Shown here: positions 17,930 to 27,060 of the stretch, piece by piece | Layout: every line of letters starts with the position of its first letter | How positions within the stretch are numbered: position 1 is the first letter of the stretch | Source of the DNA: CAYWXK01 sp964462515 | GTDB lineage: Bacteria; Planctomycetota; Phycisphaerae; Sedimentisphaerales; Anaerobacaceae | Assembly (NCBI GenBank): GCA_964462515.1 | Contig: CAYWXK010000002.1 | Coordinates: 127,755 to 191,754, forward strand | DNA: 64,000 nt | Direction of reading: 5' to 3' | Notes under the pieces: model-generated | What the model was told of the DNA's origin: nothing | Seen by the model: the letters and a program-made list of their open reading frames with translations, nothing else | The model's database searches: none | Made by a program: the position numbers and the translations under genes

Positions 17930-19383
17930 GCTCCTGTAAAAAGGATTGTTAATATCTACTTTTTATTTTTGACCTTAACTTCTTTGCTCCATAGAACTGC
18001 CTCCTGTATAAAAACAAGTACAACTTCCCGACACGATGCCATTTTTAGACCATCATTATATGCGCAACCTACTGCACTGTCTATTGTGGTAAATACGTAT
18101 TTTTGAAAATTTTTTTGCCCCAGCCAACAACCCTATGACCTACCCCCTATCTCCTCAAACCTCATCCGCTATCATTGAGCATCAAGTATCGCCTGTCCGC
18201 CGTAGATTTATCGAAGGCGGAAGTATCGAGAATCGAGCATCCACTCACTACTCACTACCTACCATTCTCCTCTGCTTGAACTATGACTTCGCCGCTGGCT
18301 GGTAACATCCAGCCGAGAGGACAGAGCCATCAAGCTGACCGCAGATGTTCACATCGAGGACAGATTCGGCTCTGACCCGTAAGGCGTTTTTTTCAACGCC
18401 TGCGGCGAAGTCTCTCTGTGTTCTCTGCCTGCCCTGCGTAGTTGAACAACGAAGCGGGGTGCCCTCTTTGACCAAAACTCTTTCCGTGTTAATTCGTGTA
18501 ATCCGTGGTTACCTTTGTGTCTTTGTGCCTTTTGTGGCTAAAATCCGTGTTAATCCTATGTTACTTGTCCGCTGCACTCTTGGCGAAGGCGGAAGCATCC
18601 ACTCACCAATTCACCAATTAACCAATTAACTATTTTTCTTTGTGTCTTCGTGTCCTCGTGGCAAAACCAAAAAACTTTTGCCTAAAAAATTAGATTTTTA
18701 TTGAATAAATAGGCATAATTTGGTATAATATTGTTAATTGGGGAAGACCCCCAACGTGTCCGCGGAGAACCGCACGCTAAGGAACAGCAGTTCCACGAAT
18801 CAGACAGTTTTGGCCATAAAAAAATTCATAATGACAAATTAATAGAAAAAACGCAGTGCTAACCCGCATATTTAATGAGTTTTGCGAAAATGCGACTTAA
18901 CTTTTTTAATAACAAATACTTATATCTCTGTGTTCTCTGTGAACTCTGTGGCTTTGAAAATTCGTGGTATAGCGACTAACGTAATGAAAAAAAACACGGT
19001 TTTTACTTTTAACTTTTGCCTTTTTACTTTGTACTCTTTGTGCCTCAGTGCCTTTGTGGCTATGAGTCAATTATGCAAAACAAACCCAATTTGCTGAATG
19101 TTCAAATGAACGTAACTATTGTTTTAACAAGGCATTATGAAAATAAACGACTTTGTGAAAGTGAGAAAAAACAAACCCAAACAAAGCCAATTTGCGCAGC
19201 AACAAAATGAACACAACCATCTTATTAACAAAGTATTATGAACAAATAACTATGAACAATGAACCAATAAAAACAAACCCAATCAAACCCAATTCCAAAC
19301 CAACCGCCCCGTTTTCAAAATTTCCCCCAAAAACCCCCTATTTCTCAACTTTTTTCTCTTTTTTTGTTCTCTTTTTTCTTAAA
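17930..19383. repeat. 1.45-kb non-coding region made of dispersed repeat units
   Basis: No gene is supported here. Visible units are: gaggcatcaagtatcg-like words at 18175-18245 and 18590-18605; the tttgtgtctttgtgcc...gtggctaaa word at 18482-18545, 18640-18670, 18925-18955 and 19028-19062; and a degenerate unit of caaacccaatttg...aacaaggcattatgaa type at 19074-19150 and again at 19185-19280. ORFs here are low-complexity (N, K, T, P-rich) and lack ribosome sites. Confidence 0.7.
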
Positions 19384-20079
19384 TTATGTTCTGTAGATAA
19401 GGTAAATCCCGCCCAGCAAAACCAGTACCCCGCAGATTTTTTTGATGATTATTGTGCCTTTGGATTTTTCGTTCCAGTTCATATATCGCTGGACAAGCTC
19501 AGTGCTCGTTCCTGCCAGGACGATAACTGAGCAGTGGCCAAGTCCATAGACTATAAGCAGAAATGCCCCATAGAAGGGGTTTGTTGAGGCAAGTTTGAAG
19601 GTTACGCCGAGCATCGGCGCCATATATGCGAAGGTGCACGGGCCGACAGCTATTCCAAATACCAGGCCGAGGATAAAAGCTGCCAGCATTCCTCTTCGTT
19701 TCATACCCACCTGGCCTGGGCCGGACCAGGGCATCGGTATTACGCCCAACAGGTGCAGGCCGACCACAAAGAAAATGACTGCCACAAAGTAGTTACCGAA
19801 TTTACCGACGTCTCCGAGCAATCTGCCGGCAGCGGCGGTGATGACGCCGATAGTTGCTATGGTGATGAGGATTCCCACGGCAAAGAGGGTGGAGATTATA
19901 AAGGCGCGTTTAGTTGAAATGCGGCCCTGACCATCGATGAAGCCGACTATCAACGGAATACTGGCAAGGTGGCAGGGACTCAAAAGAATGCTCAAAATGC
20001 CCCATACAAAGGCAGCACATAAGGCGATTACGGATGAGCCTTCAACCGCACGGGTTAATGTTGTGAAAATCTGCTCCAT
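19384..20079 (-). CDS. ccdA: CcdA-family thiol-disulfide membrane transporter
   Basis: A 231-residue protein with about six transmembrane helices. It has the two paired cysteine motifs of CcdA/DsbD-beta proteins: ILLSPCHLASIPLI in helix 1 and IAVGPCTFAYMAP in helix 4. It moves reducing power from cytoplasmic thioredoxin to extracytoplasmic thiol proteins. It is the last gene of the leftward arsenic operon and starts 3 bp after the exported thioredoxin ends, which suggests that it reduces that protein. Confidence 0.9.
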   Translation of the reverse strand: MEQIFTTLTRAVEGSSVIALCAAFVWGILSILLSPCHLASIPLIVGFIDGQGRISTKRAFIISTLFAVGILITIATIGVITAAAGRLLGDVGKFGNYFVAVIFFVVGLHLLGVIPMPWSGPGQVGMKRRGMLAAFILGLVFGIAVGPCTFAYMAPMLGVTFKLASTNPFYGAFLLIVYGLGHCSVIVLAGTSTELVQRYMNWNEKSKGTIIIKKICGVLVLLGGIYLIYRT

Positions 20080-20082
20080 GGT

Positions 20083-21054
20083 TTAGTTGAGCCCAAATTC
20101 AGCCAGTTTCTTCTCGATTTCGTCCTGAGGAAAGAAACCAATATGTCGGAAAACTTCTTTACCATTTTTATCGAAGAACACCTGTGCGGGAATAGCCTGG
20201 ATGCCGTACCGGGTTGCGAGAATCTGCTCCTGGCCGACGTGGATAAACAGCACGTTCAACTTGCCGGCGTATTTTTCCTTCAGCACTTCAAGGATAGGGG
20301 CAAGCATGTCACAGGGCCGGCAGCCCGTAGAGCCGAAATCCACCAGAGAGGGCTTGCCGCTGGCGCGGGCCTTGTCCACGGGATTGTCCCTGGCCAGGAT
20401 GGACTGTTCCTTCGTCCAGGCGGCAGAGACCTCCAGCGACATCCTTTGGCCCAGTGTGCGAACGTGCTCATTGACGGCTTGCTGCTGCTTTTCCTGCAGG
20501 ACATATTTCTTTAGTTGGTCTTTCACCTGTGCCAGAGTTGCACCGCCACAGGCATCCTTGTTGTTTTGGTAGAACTCAGTTACCTCAGCGTCACTGACTT
20601 CCACCTTGGCCACCACTTCCTTGAGGTATTTCTGAATCAGCTCACGCTCGGCAGGCACCGGGGCGTTCTTCTTTTGCTCTGGTGCTTTTGCTTTGGCAAG
20701 CACGACCAGCAGCTTACGTGTCGTCATATCCTCCAGCACGAAAAAGGCGTTCTTCTTGAGCTGTGCCTGCATCCCTTGTGGTGCCTTGGCGATCTCCTCG
20801 GCGACGTCCTTGTCCTTAATGGTGAGAACATCCGTCCTGAGTATCACCCCGGACGGCAGATTGGACAACTGCGCATAGGTCAGACTGCTCGAGGCCAAAC
20901 CAGGGTAGGCATCACGCACCAAAATGGGTTTCTTCGGAACATCGGGTTTTGATGGCGGCGGTTCAGCCGCCCAAATATGAAGGATGGATACTCCGAACAG
21001 GACAATGGCGATTGCTGGAAGGACACTTCTTATAGTCATGGTCATACTCTCCAC
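20083..21054 (-). CDS. Exported SurA-like/thioredoxin fusion
   Basis: A 323-residue protein with a signal peptide (about residues 8-29). A SurA-N-like helical middle (about 95-215) contains EVSDAEVTEFYQNNKDACGG. A C-terminal thioredoxin domain follows, with FGSTGCRPCDMLAPIL (redox pair C-R-P-C) and the cis-proline loop AIPAQVFF. It is expected outside the cytoplasm, fed by the adjacent CcdA. It may keep thiols reduced for arsenic handling or fold exported proteins; the substrate is unknown. Confidence 0.85.
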   Translation of the reverse strand: MESMTMTIRSVLPAIAIVLFGVSILHIWAAEPPPSKPDVPKKPILVRDAYPGLASSSLTYAQLSNLPSGVILRTDVLTIKDKDVAEEIAKAPQGMQAQLKKNAFFVLEDMTTRKLLVVLAKAKAPEQKKNAPVPAERELIQKYLKEVVAKVEVSDAEVTEFYQNNKDACGGATLAQVKDQLKKYVLQEKQQQAVNEHVRTLGQRMSLEVSAAWTKEQSILARDNPVDKARASGKPSLVDFGSTGCRPCDMLAPILEVLKEKYAGKLNVLFIHVGQEQILATRYGIQAIPAQVFFDKNGKEVFRHIGFFPQDEIEKKLAEFGLN

Positions 21055-21072
21055 AAAGAAATCTATGGCCTG

Positions 21073-22488
21073 TCACTTCGGTGAACACTCACCGATCTTA
21101 CAGGCCTTTTGGATTTGTTCGGGTGACAGTTTCATCTTGTCGGCGAGCGCCTGGCTGATACTGATGAGCCGGCCTGTCTCATAGGGGTTTTGCTCGACCC
21201 ACTTCTTCAAATTGTCCGAGTTGGTAAAAAAGCCCTGGTGAAAGCAGCCGGCAGATAACCAGGTGCCATCCGGTTTTTTCCGCTGACCGAACCAGGCAAC
21301 AGCAGTCGCCGGTTCCAGCGAGGCCACCTTGCCGTCCAGCGTTTTGACGACAATTTCCTGACCGGTGAGCCGGTCCTTCTCGTGTACCTCAATGTCCTTG
21401 CCGGTTCTTGCAGCCACGCCCAAAGCACAATGGGAGCAGCAGCCCCAGGTGTTTACCCCGCCGACACGCACAACCGCCCCATCTTGCGGATATACCGCTC
21501 GGTCGCAGAAACCGCAGCGTGCGGCCAGTTCCTTGTTCTGGAGAACCGCCCATTCAATGACGCTACCGCCCGAGGCCTTTTGTTCTCCCTCGGCAGCTTG
21601 TTTGTCAGCGAAGGCCTTGATAATAGGCCGGCCTGTTTCATCAAGACCGTATAGATATGCCGCTGAAGTGGCAGATATCGGGTTTCCCGCCGCCCAATCC
21701 GTAACCGAGACTTTTTTCTCGAAGTCGGTTTTGTCTTCGGTCAGACACGAATACATAATGAAATAGCAGTGCAGGCTGCACAGCCGAACCGGCCCTTTAT
21801 CTGTCTGGATGGTCACGAGCGTCTTGGTGTCAATATCACCATCGCACATATAGCAGATGCTATCCTTCGGACGGTTGTCTGTCTGGGCAGGTACCAGTCT
21901 TTCGAACGTTGGCAGTTTTGAACTGGGACCAGCAATGTCCACGCCCAGTTCTTTCCACTTGGCTAAAATGTCCTCTTTTGACATAAACCCTTCGTGACGG
22001 AACAACTCCCTGCCCGAGGCGTCGAAAAAAATCTGCGTGGGCATAAAACTGATACGATATGTCTGAGCCGCGTCAGGGAACTTATTTAAGTCAACAAACT
22101 GCACCACTAATCTGTCAGCCAGCTCTTTTTTAAGTTCTTCGAGGATGGGAGCCATCAACTTGCAGGGAATACAGGTGCCGGCCCCGATATCGACAAGTTT
22201 CGGCAGAGGTGAGGTCGGCGACGAAATTTGGTTTGACGGCTGGTTAGCGTCCGCAGAAGGTTTTGTGTATTTGATGGCAATGACAACAACCACTGCGGCA
22301 ATCAAAACGACAACAATTAGTATTTTCCCAATTTTGTTCATAAGCGAAACATCTTCCTTTCTAAATACTGACCTTATCCATATCGCCAACAGCCAGATGC
22401 CTGCGACAATGGCAAGCAGAACCAGCGGATTGATTCCGGGGCCGCCACTGCATGGGCATTGACTTAAAAGTATCATCAGTACGCTCAC
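21073..22488 (-). CDS. Membrane-anchored thioredoxin with Cys-rich C-terminal domains
   Basis: A 471-residue protein with two N-terminal transmembrane helices (about 20-38 and 54-73). A thioredoxin domain follows (about 85-195) with GAGTCIPCKLMAPILEELKK. The C-terminal half is rich in cysteine pairs: CYMCDGD, RLCSLHCYF, CGFCDRAVY and CCSHCAL, then EIGECSPK-like cysteines at the very end. These could bind metal or arsenite or act in relay with the thioredoxin domain. The order in the operon (CcdA, SurA/Trx, this gene, DGC) suggests one redox pathway. I do not recognise a named family for the C-terminal part. Confidence 0.75.
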   Translation of the reverse strand: MSVLMILLSQCPCSGGPGINPLVLLAIVAGIWLLAIWIRSVFRKEDVSLMNKIGKILIVVVLIAAVVVVIAIKYTKPSADANQPSNQISSPTSPLPKLVDIGAGTCIPCKLMAPILEELKKELADRLVVQFVDLNKFPDAAQTYRISFMPTQIFFDASGRELFRHEGFMSKEDILAKWKELGVDIAGPSSKLPTFERLVPAQTDNRPKDSICYMCDGDIDTKTLVTIQTDKGPVRLCSLHCYFIMYSCLTEDKTDFEKKVSVTDWAAGNPISATSAAYLYGLDETGRPIIKAFADKQAAEGEQKASGGSVIEWAVLQNKELAARCGFCDRAVYPQDGAVVRVGGVNTWGCCSHCALGVAARTGKDIEVHEKDRLTGQEIVVKTLDGKVASLEPATAVAWFGQRKKPDGTWLSAGCFHQGFFTNSDNLKKWVEQNPYETGRLISISQALADKMKLSPEQIQKACKIGECSPK

Positions 22489-22510
22489 TTATGTTCATCC
22501 ATCTCACAGA

Positions 22511-22888
22511 TTACTTTAGCAAGGCAGCTCCCTGCTCAGCGACTTTGGCAACATTCTGTTCGGTCACAGTTGTCTTTCCCTTTTGCATTCCGAGGTTAGT
22601 GATGCGCAGATGCTCGAAGCCCGTGAATCCCGCTTGTTTGAGTAATTCCTTCGCGCAGTCCAGCTCACAGCCATCAATTGCGAGAATCCTTGAGGCCGAT
22701 TCGGTTGTTTTCATAATGCCGCTGATTCTACCGCCGACGCCGGCCAGGCAGAACATCTTTCCGGCGCCATTCTTTGTCATTTTTCGGGCGGCCTGGTCGG
22801 CGATTTGGCCAACATCGGCTGCTCCCGAACAGGCAAATATCAATGTTGGACCGCCACCACAACATTCTTGTGGCCTGTTATTTCCCAT
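22511..22888 (-). CDS. DGC-domain putative zinc-binding protein
   Basis: A 125-residue protein from ATG 22888, with GGAG eight bases upstream; a longer start at 22918 is less likely. It carries the DGC motif LAIDGCELDCAKELL and N-terminal ECCGGG and FACSGAADVGQ, matching the DGC family (four conserved cysteines, predicted zinc binding). The family is frequent in operons for metal stress and small thioredoxins. In this operon it may bind arsenite or deliver thiols. Confidence 0.8.
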   Translation of the reverse strand: MGNNRPQECCGGGPTLIFACSGAADVGQIADQAARKMTKNGAGKMFCLAGVGGRISGIMKTTESASRILAIDGCELDCAKELLKQAGFTGFEHLRITNLGMQKGKTTVTEQNVAKVAEQGAALLK

Positions 22889-22943
22889 AATCGTTGTCTC
22901 CATAAAAACCAAGAACAATCTTCATACAAACAACGGACAATAT

Positions 22944-23177
22944 CTAAATAAGCATTGGTTTGATTTCGTCAGGCGACAGGACTTTGCCGACCACTTTGAC
23001 CTGGCCGTCCACGACAAGTGCGGGCGTAAGCATTACGCCGAACTTCATAATATCATTTATGTCGGTAACTTTCTGAATTTCGTATTCAATGCCCAACATT
23101 TTGGCGGCTGCTTCGGCGTTTTCGGTCAGTTTCTTGCACTTTGGACAACCTGTTCCAAGAATTTGGATTTTTTTCAT
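22944..23177 (-). CDS. Small thioredoxin-like protein (redox-active disulfide protein)
   Basis: A 77-residue protein beginning MKKIQILGTGCPKCKKL, the C-P-K-C active site of the small archaeal-type thioredoxins, ending in the loop TPALVVDGQV. It overlaps the acr3 stop by one base, so the two are translated together. Such small thioredoxins commonly accompany ArsP, permeases and arsM genes. It probably works in the cytoplasm as a thiol carrier for arsenic reduction or transfer. Confidence 0.85.
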   Translation of the reverse strand: MKKIQILGTGCPKCKKLTENAEAAAKMLGIEYEIQKVTDINDIMKFGVMLTPALVVDGQVKVVGKVLSPDEIKPMLI

Positions 23178-24379
23178 TACTCACCTCTCAATCGGGCAAC
23201 AGCAAACCAGTTTTGAGTTTTCAGGCAGATTCTAACCAGCATAAGCATAACAGGTACTTCTATCAGCACGCCAACAACTGTTGCTAAAGCAGCACCGGAG
23301 GACAAGCCGAATAACATTGTGGCGGTGGCTATTGCTACCTCAAAATGATTCGACGCCCCTATCATTGCCGACGGGGCTGCATCTGCGTAACTTAGCTTTA
23401 GCGGCTTGGATAATAAATAGCCAATCCAGAATATCAGGTTGGTCTGAATAAACAACGGAATAGCAATCCACAAAATGGTAAGCGGATTAGACAGTATGAC
23501 CTCGCCCTTGAAAGAAAATAGCAGAACCAGTGTAATGAGCAGTGCAATTATTGTAACAGGTGTCAGCATATGCAGGAATTTCTCCTCAAACCACCGCGGT
23601 CCCTTATGTGCTATAATGAGTTTTCGCGAGAAATATCCGGCCACCAAGGGTAAGGCCACATAGATAGCAATGGAAAGCACCAGCGCCTGCCAGGGGACTG
23701 GTAGCCGGCCAACACCAAGCAGAAAACCGCCCAGCGGGCCGTACAAAAATAGCATCGACAGTGAGTTAATCGCAACCATTATTAGTGTGTGGCCATCGTT
23801 GCCTTTCGCAAGATAACCCCATACGAGCACCATTGCTGTGCAGGGTGCAATTCCAAGTAGGATACAGCCGGCCAGATAGCTGCGCCACAGAGGGACCTCA
23901 AGCACTCGCACGCCGTCAAATTCGACAACTTTGCCAACGCCGTAGGTTGCGCCGACCGGAAGGTCGAGTCCAAATGGCATCTTGACCCTGTCAACCGCAT
24001 CCGGACCGATAAGACCGTAAAAGACCGTGCCTAAGAAAAAAAGCGATATCGCATACATCGTAAATGGCTTAATTGCCCAGTTGACAAACAACGTCAAACC
24101 AACCGGTTTGATGCTTTTGCCCGCCTTTAGCACCTCCGCAAAGTCTATCTTGACCATAATCGGATACATCATAAAGAAAAGGCAAACAGCGATGGGAATG
24201 GAAACCACCGGCGCACCGCCGACATATATTGCCAACCCGTCGAGATATTTGGCAAAGCCCGGCGCAAGTTTGCCCAAAACGATTCCACCGACGATACACA
24301 ATACCACCCAGACAGTCAGGTATCTTTCAAAGATATTCAGGCCTTTGCCCGGCCTTTGTAGTGAATTTTCATTTATCAT
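23177..24379 (-). CDS. acr3: Arsenite efflux transporter Acr3
   Basis: A 400-residue protein with about ten transmembrane helices. The signature GIAPCTAMVLVWGYLAKGN contains the conserved cysteine and the following helix of the Acr3/ArsB-type (bile acid:Na+ symporter superfamily) carrier. The C-terminal half has GASNHFEVAIATAT. It exports arsenite across the inner membrane. It is coupled to the small thioredoxin gene and follows arsM by 12 bp in one operon. Confidence 0.95.
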   Translation of the reverse strand: MINENSLQRPGKGLNIFERYLTVWVVLCIVGGIVLGKLAPGFAKYLDGLAIYVGGAPVVSIPIAVCLFFMMYPIMVKIDFAEVLKAGKSIKPVGLTLFVNWAIKPFTMYAISLFFLGTVFYGLIGPDAVDRVKMPFGLDLPVGATYGVGKVVEFDGVRVLEVPLWRSYLAGCILLGIAPCTAMVLVWGYLAKGNDGHTLIMVAINSLSMLFLYGPLGGFLLGVGRLPVPWQALVLSIAIYVALPLVAGYFSRKLIIAHKGPRWFEEKFLHMLTPVTIIALLITLVLLFSFKGEVILSNPLTILWIAIPLFIQTNLIFWIGYLLSKPLKLSYADAAPSAMIGASNHFEVAIATATMLFGLSSGAALATVVGVLIEVPVMLMLVRICLKTQNWFAVARLRGE

Positions 24380-24391
24380 ATTTTTAACCGA

Positions 24392-25201
24392 TTATTTCTT
24401 AAATGCGGTTATATCAACGCTTACAATGTAGTCGCCAAGTTTAGTTCCCTGTGGAAGAAATTCCTGTATTTGTCTGTAAAGCGGGTCGTTGCAATCCGCC
24501 ATTACGTCGATGTTGTATGCTTTTTCAGCGACTATAACATTTTTCAGGCCCGCCCGTTTTGCCATATTTATCATCTGGTCAATCGGAACCGCACCTGCGA
24601 CGCAGCCAACAATCGCTGCTGCGGATTTCAGAACCTTTTCGGGCAGAGGTTTTTTCATTGCCAGGTCAGAGATACACGCTTTGCCGCCTCGCTTGAGGAC
24701 ACGGGCAATCTCCCGCCAGACCTGCTGCTTATCCGGCGAAAGATTAATTACGCAGTTGGAGATAACCACATCAACACTTGCGTCCGCTGCCGGTAGATGC
24801 TCGATTTCTCCAAGACGAAATTCAACGTTGGAAAGGCCTGTCTTCTCTGTAAATCTCGGAATGGCCGCCCTTGCCTTGCTGACCATTTCAGGCGTCATAT
24901 CGACTCCGATGACCTTTCCTTTTGGTCCCACTTTTTTAGCGGCGATAAAGACATCAAAGCCGCCTCCACTGCCTAAATCCAGAACAACCTGCCCGACTTT
25001 GAGATTGGCAATGGCAGTCGGATTGCCGCAGGATAGACCCATATTCGCCCCTTCAGGCAGAATCTCAAGGTCGTCGTTCGAATATCCTATCCCCGAAGCA
25101 ATTTTTCCCGGCGACCCACAACAGCCACAGGACTTTCCCTTTGCTATCTCTGTATATCCCTTGCGAACCGTTTCTCTGATTTTTTCATTTGATTCGTTCA
25201 T
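24392..25201 (-). CDS. arsM: Arsenite S-adenosylmethionine methyltransferase
   Basis: A 269-residue class I methyltransferase. It has the SAM motif VLDLGSGGGFDVF, the acidic loop VIGVDMTPEM, and the arsenite-binding cysteines expected of ArsM: KSCGCCGSPGK near the N-terminus, SNCVINLSPD in the middle and VGCVAGAVP after. It converts As(III) to methylated arsenic. It lies between the permease and acr3 in the ars operon. Confidence 0.93.
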   Translation of the reverse strand: MNESNEKIRETVRKGYTEIAKGKSCGCCGSPGKIASGIGYSNDDLEILPEGANMGLSCGNPTAIANLKVGQVVLDLGSGGGFDVFIAAKKVGPKGKVIGVDMTPEMVSKARAAIPRFTEKTGLSNVEFRLGEIEHLPAADASVDVVISNCVINLSPDKQQVWREIARVLKRGGKACISDLAMKKPLPEKVLKSAAAIVGCVAGAVPIDQMINMAKRAGLKNVIVAEKAYNIDVMADCNDPLYRQIQEFLPQGTKLGDYIVSVDITAFKK

Positions 25202-25206
25202 TTGTT

Positions 25207-26517
25207 TTATCCCCAGAATGCACCGAAGAACAATCCCACAATCGTTGACATCACAATCACCAGCAGGATAAAAACTGTCGTCTTGACATTTCCCATAAAC
25301 TGACGAATGACCAGTATGCTCGGAAGGGACAATGCAGGCCCCGCTAAAAGCAGCGCCATCACCGGCCCGTTGTGCATACCAAGCTTCATAAGCGCCTGTG
25401 TAATTGGAATCTCGGTCAGCGTAGCAAAATACCAGAAGGCGCCGATGATGCTGGCGACAAGATTAGAACGCAGGGAATTATCACCGACCCACTGAGCAAC
25501 CTGCTTTTCCGGCAGTAAAACGCTCACAAAGCCGACGATGAAAACCCCGCCATATAGAAGCGGAACAAGAAGTTTTGTGAAGTCCCAGGTGTTGTGCAAC
25601 CACTGACGAATCTCATCACTCTCATACCATCGCCACAGCATTATAAGCGCCGCCAGGCCGCACAGACTGGCCAGGTACCACCTTATGTGGTGAATGGCTA
25701 TAACCCAGGTTTTTTGCTCCTGCATATCGGCTATTTCAGTCTTATTTAATGTAATTTTGTCGCCGAGTTTGTTTTCATTGAGGTCTTCTTCGAGCTGAAA
25801 ACGGACGGCGTCTTTGGTCTCGTGTATAACGACGGCTTTGAACTCTTGGCCGTCGGTCGTCTTCACAACCACGTTGCCGGGGTTGAACCAGTCGCTGAAC
25901 ACCAGAAACAAAATCATACAGGCAAGAAACAAGGCCGTCTTTGCGATGTGCCGTTTGGGCCTTTCGGGTTCGGGCATTTGTAAGGCGGCTTCTGCCTTTG
26001 CTCGCTCACCTCTGCGAAATATCACTGCCATAAGCAGCCCAATAACCACGGAAAAAACAACGGCTCCAATAAATCTGCCCATCCCTATGGGAAAACCCAA
26101 AACACGAGCGGTAAGAAATATCGCAAGGACGTTTATCGCCGGACCGGAATATAGAAACGTTGTCGCAGGACCAAGCCCTGCGCCGAGCTGGTAGATACCT
26201 GCGAACATAGGCAGCACGCTACAGGAGCAGACCGCAAGAACGCAGCCTGCCACCGATGCCACACCATAAGCCAGAATTGGATTTGCTTTCGGCCCAAGAT
26301 ACCGCATTACTGAGCTTTGTGATAAAAATGTGATTATGGCGCCGGCGATAAACAATGCCGGCACAACGCAGGGGAGAGTATGATTGCGAGCATACCACTG
26401 AAGCAGCCGGAAGGACTCTTGAATCGCTGCCTGCACCTTCACATTGCTCAAAGGCAAAAGATATGCCACCAGAAAGATGCCTACCAGTGCCGCAAGGATT
26501 TTCAACTCTCGTTTCAT
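25207..26517 (-). CDS. DUF318/ArsP-like permease with a soluble insert
   Basis: A 436-residue permease with about nine or ten transmembrane helices. The signature VAGCVLAVCSCSVLPMF and YSGPAINVLAIFLTA is typical of the DUF318 permease family, which includes the organoarsenical exporter ArsP. Between the two helix bundles is a soluble insert (about 225-275) with TTDGQEFKAVVIHETKDA and KITLNKTEIADMQ, like a small beta domain. In this operon (arsR first, arsM next) the likely cargo is methylated arsenic, inferred from context. Confidence 0.85.
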   Translation of the reverse strand: MKRELKILAALVGIFLVAYLLPLSNVKVQAAIQESFRLLQWYARNHTLPCVVPALFIAGAIITFLSQSSVMRYLGPKANPILAYGVASVAGCVLAVCSCSVLPMFAGIYQLGAGLGPATTFLYSGPAINVLAIFLTARVLGFPIGMGRFIGAVVFSVVIGLLMAVIFRRGERAKAEAALQMPEPERPKRHIAKTALFLACMILFLVFSDWFNPGNVVVKTTDGQEFKAVVIHETKDAVRFQLEEDLNENKLGDKITLNKTEIADMQEQKTWVIAIHHIRWYLASLCGLAALIMLWRWYESDEIRQWLHNTWDFTKLLVPLLYGGVFIVGFVSVLLPEKQVAQWVGDNSLRSNLVASIIGAFWYFATLTEIPITQALMKLGMHNGPVMALLLAGPALSLPSILVIRQFMGNVKTTVFILLVIVMSTIVGLFFGAFWG

Positions 26518-26526
26518 ATTTTATTT

Positions 26527-26609
26527 TCTGCCACAAAGGCACCAAGACACTAAAATCAATTGTAATTACCTGTTTTTTTAACTTTGTGAATTTGTGTCTT
26601 CGTGGCTAA
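26527..26609. repeat. Inverted pair of the gccac-aaggcac dispersed repeat
   Basis: gccacaaaggcaccaagaca near 26530 faces gtgtcttcgtggctaat near 26595, enclosing an AT-rich loop. It matches the family at 9334-9416 and sits between arsR and the permease gene. Confidence 0.7.
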
Positions 26610-26623
26610 TCATTTAAATCCTC

Positions 26624-26953
26624 TTAAATAATCTTCAACAAACTTTGATTTTCTTTTGCCTGCTGTCTCAATACGCGGCTTATGCAGGAAAAGAAATCGA
26701 GAATGCAGGTGCACTTCAGCCAATAGATGACTTTCAGTCCCTGCTTGCGGTGCTCAAGCACCCCCGCGGCGACCATCACGGACAAGTGCCGTGAGACGTT
26801 GGAACGCTCGGCACCTACGTGCTCGGCGATGTCGCAGACACACTGCTCGCCATCTTTGAGGAAATCGACTATTGCGAGTCGCAGAGGGTGGCTGATTGCC
26901 TGCGCGACCTGTGCCTGTCTTTCAAACAACAACTGTTTCTGTCTGTTTATCAT
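26624..26953 (-). CDS. arsR: ArsR/SmtB-family repressor
   Basis: A 109-residue winged-helix repressor. The DNA-binding segment has the metal motif QCVCDIAEHV in the recognition region, plus a second cysteine pair, LKCTCILDF, near the C-terminus. The DNA-binding helix is NVSRHLSVMVAAGV. A perfect 10-bp inverted repeat lies 18 bp upstream of the start and is the likely operator. It heads the leftward operon through to ccdA, with the permease gene about 105 bp after its stop. Confidence 0.92.
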   Translation of the reverse strand: MINRQKQLLFERQAQVAQAISHPLRLAIVDFLKDGEQCVCDIAEHVGAERSNVSRHLSVMVAAGVLEHRKQGLKVIYWLKCTCILDFFSCISRVLRQQAKENQSLLKII

Positions 26954-26970
26954 AATGTTGCTCCTATTAA

Positions 26971-26998
26971 GTTACTATGTGATTATATACTCACATAG
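26971..26998. promoter_or_regulatory. Probable ArsR operator
   Basis: tactatgtga at 26971-26980 and tcacatagta at 26989-26998 are exact reverse complements separated by 8 bp. They sit just upstream of arsR, and the same region should contain its promoter. The spacing and symmetry fit a dimeric winged-helix repressor. Confidence 0.7.
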
Positions 26999-27060
26999 TA
27001 ATATATAGTTCAAGTAAAAATCAAGGATTTTTGTTGGGGGCAATAAAAGCAGCAAGAATA

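Noticed and set aside
17930..19383. Several 60-110 residue ORFs in the repeat block
   Set aside because: They are repeat-derived, low-complexity and without ribosome sites.
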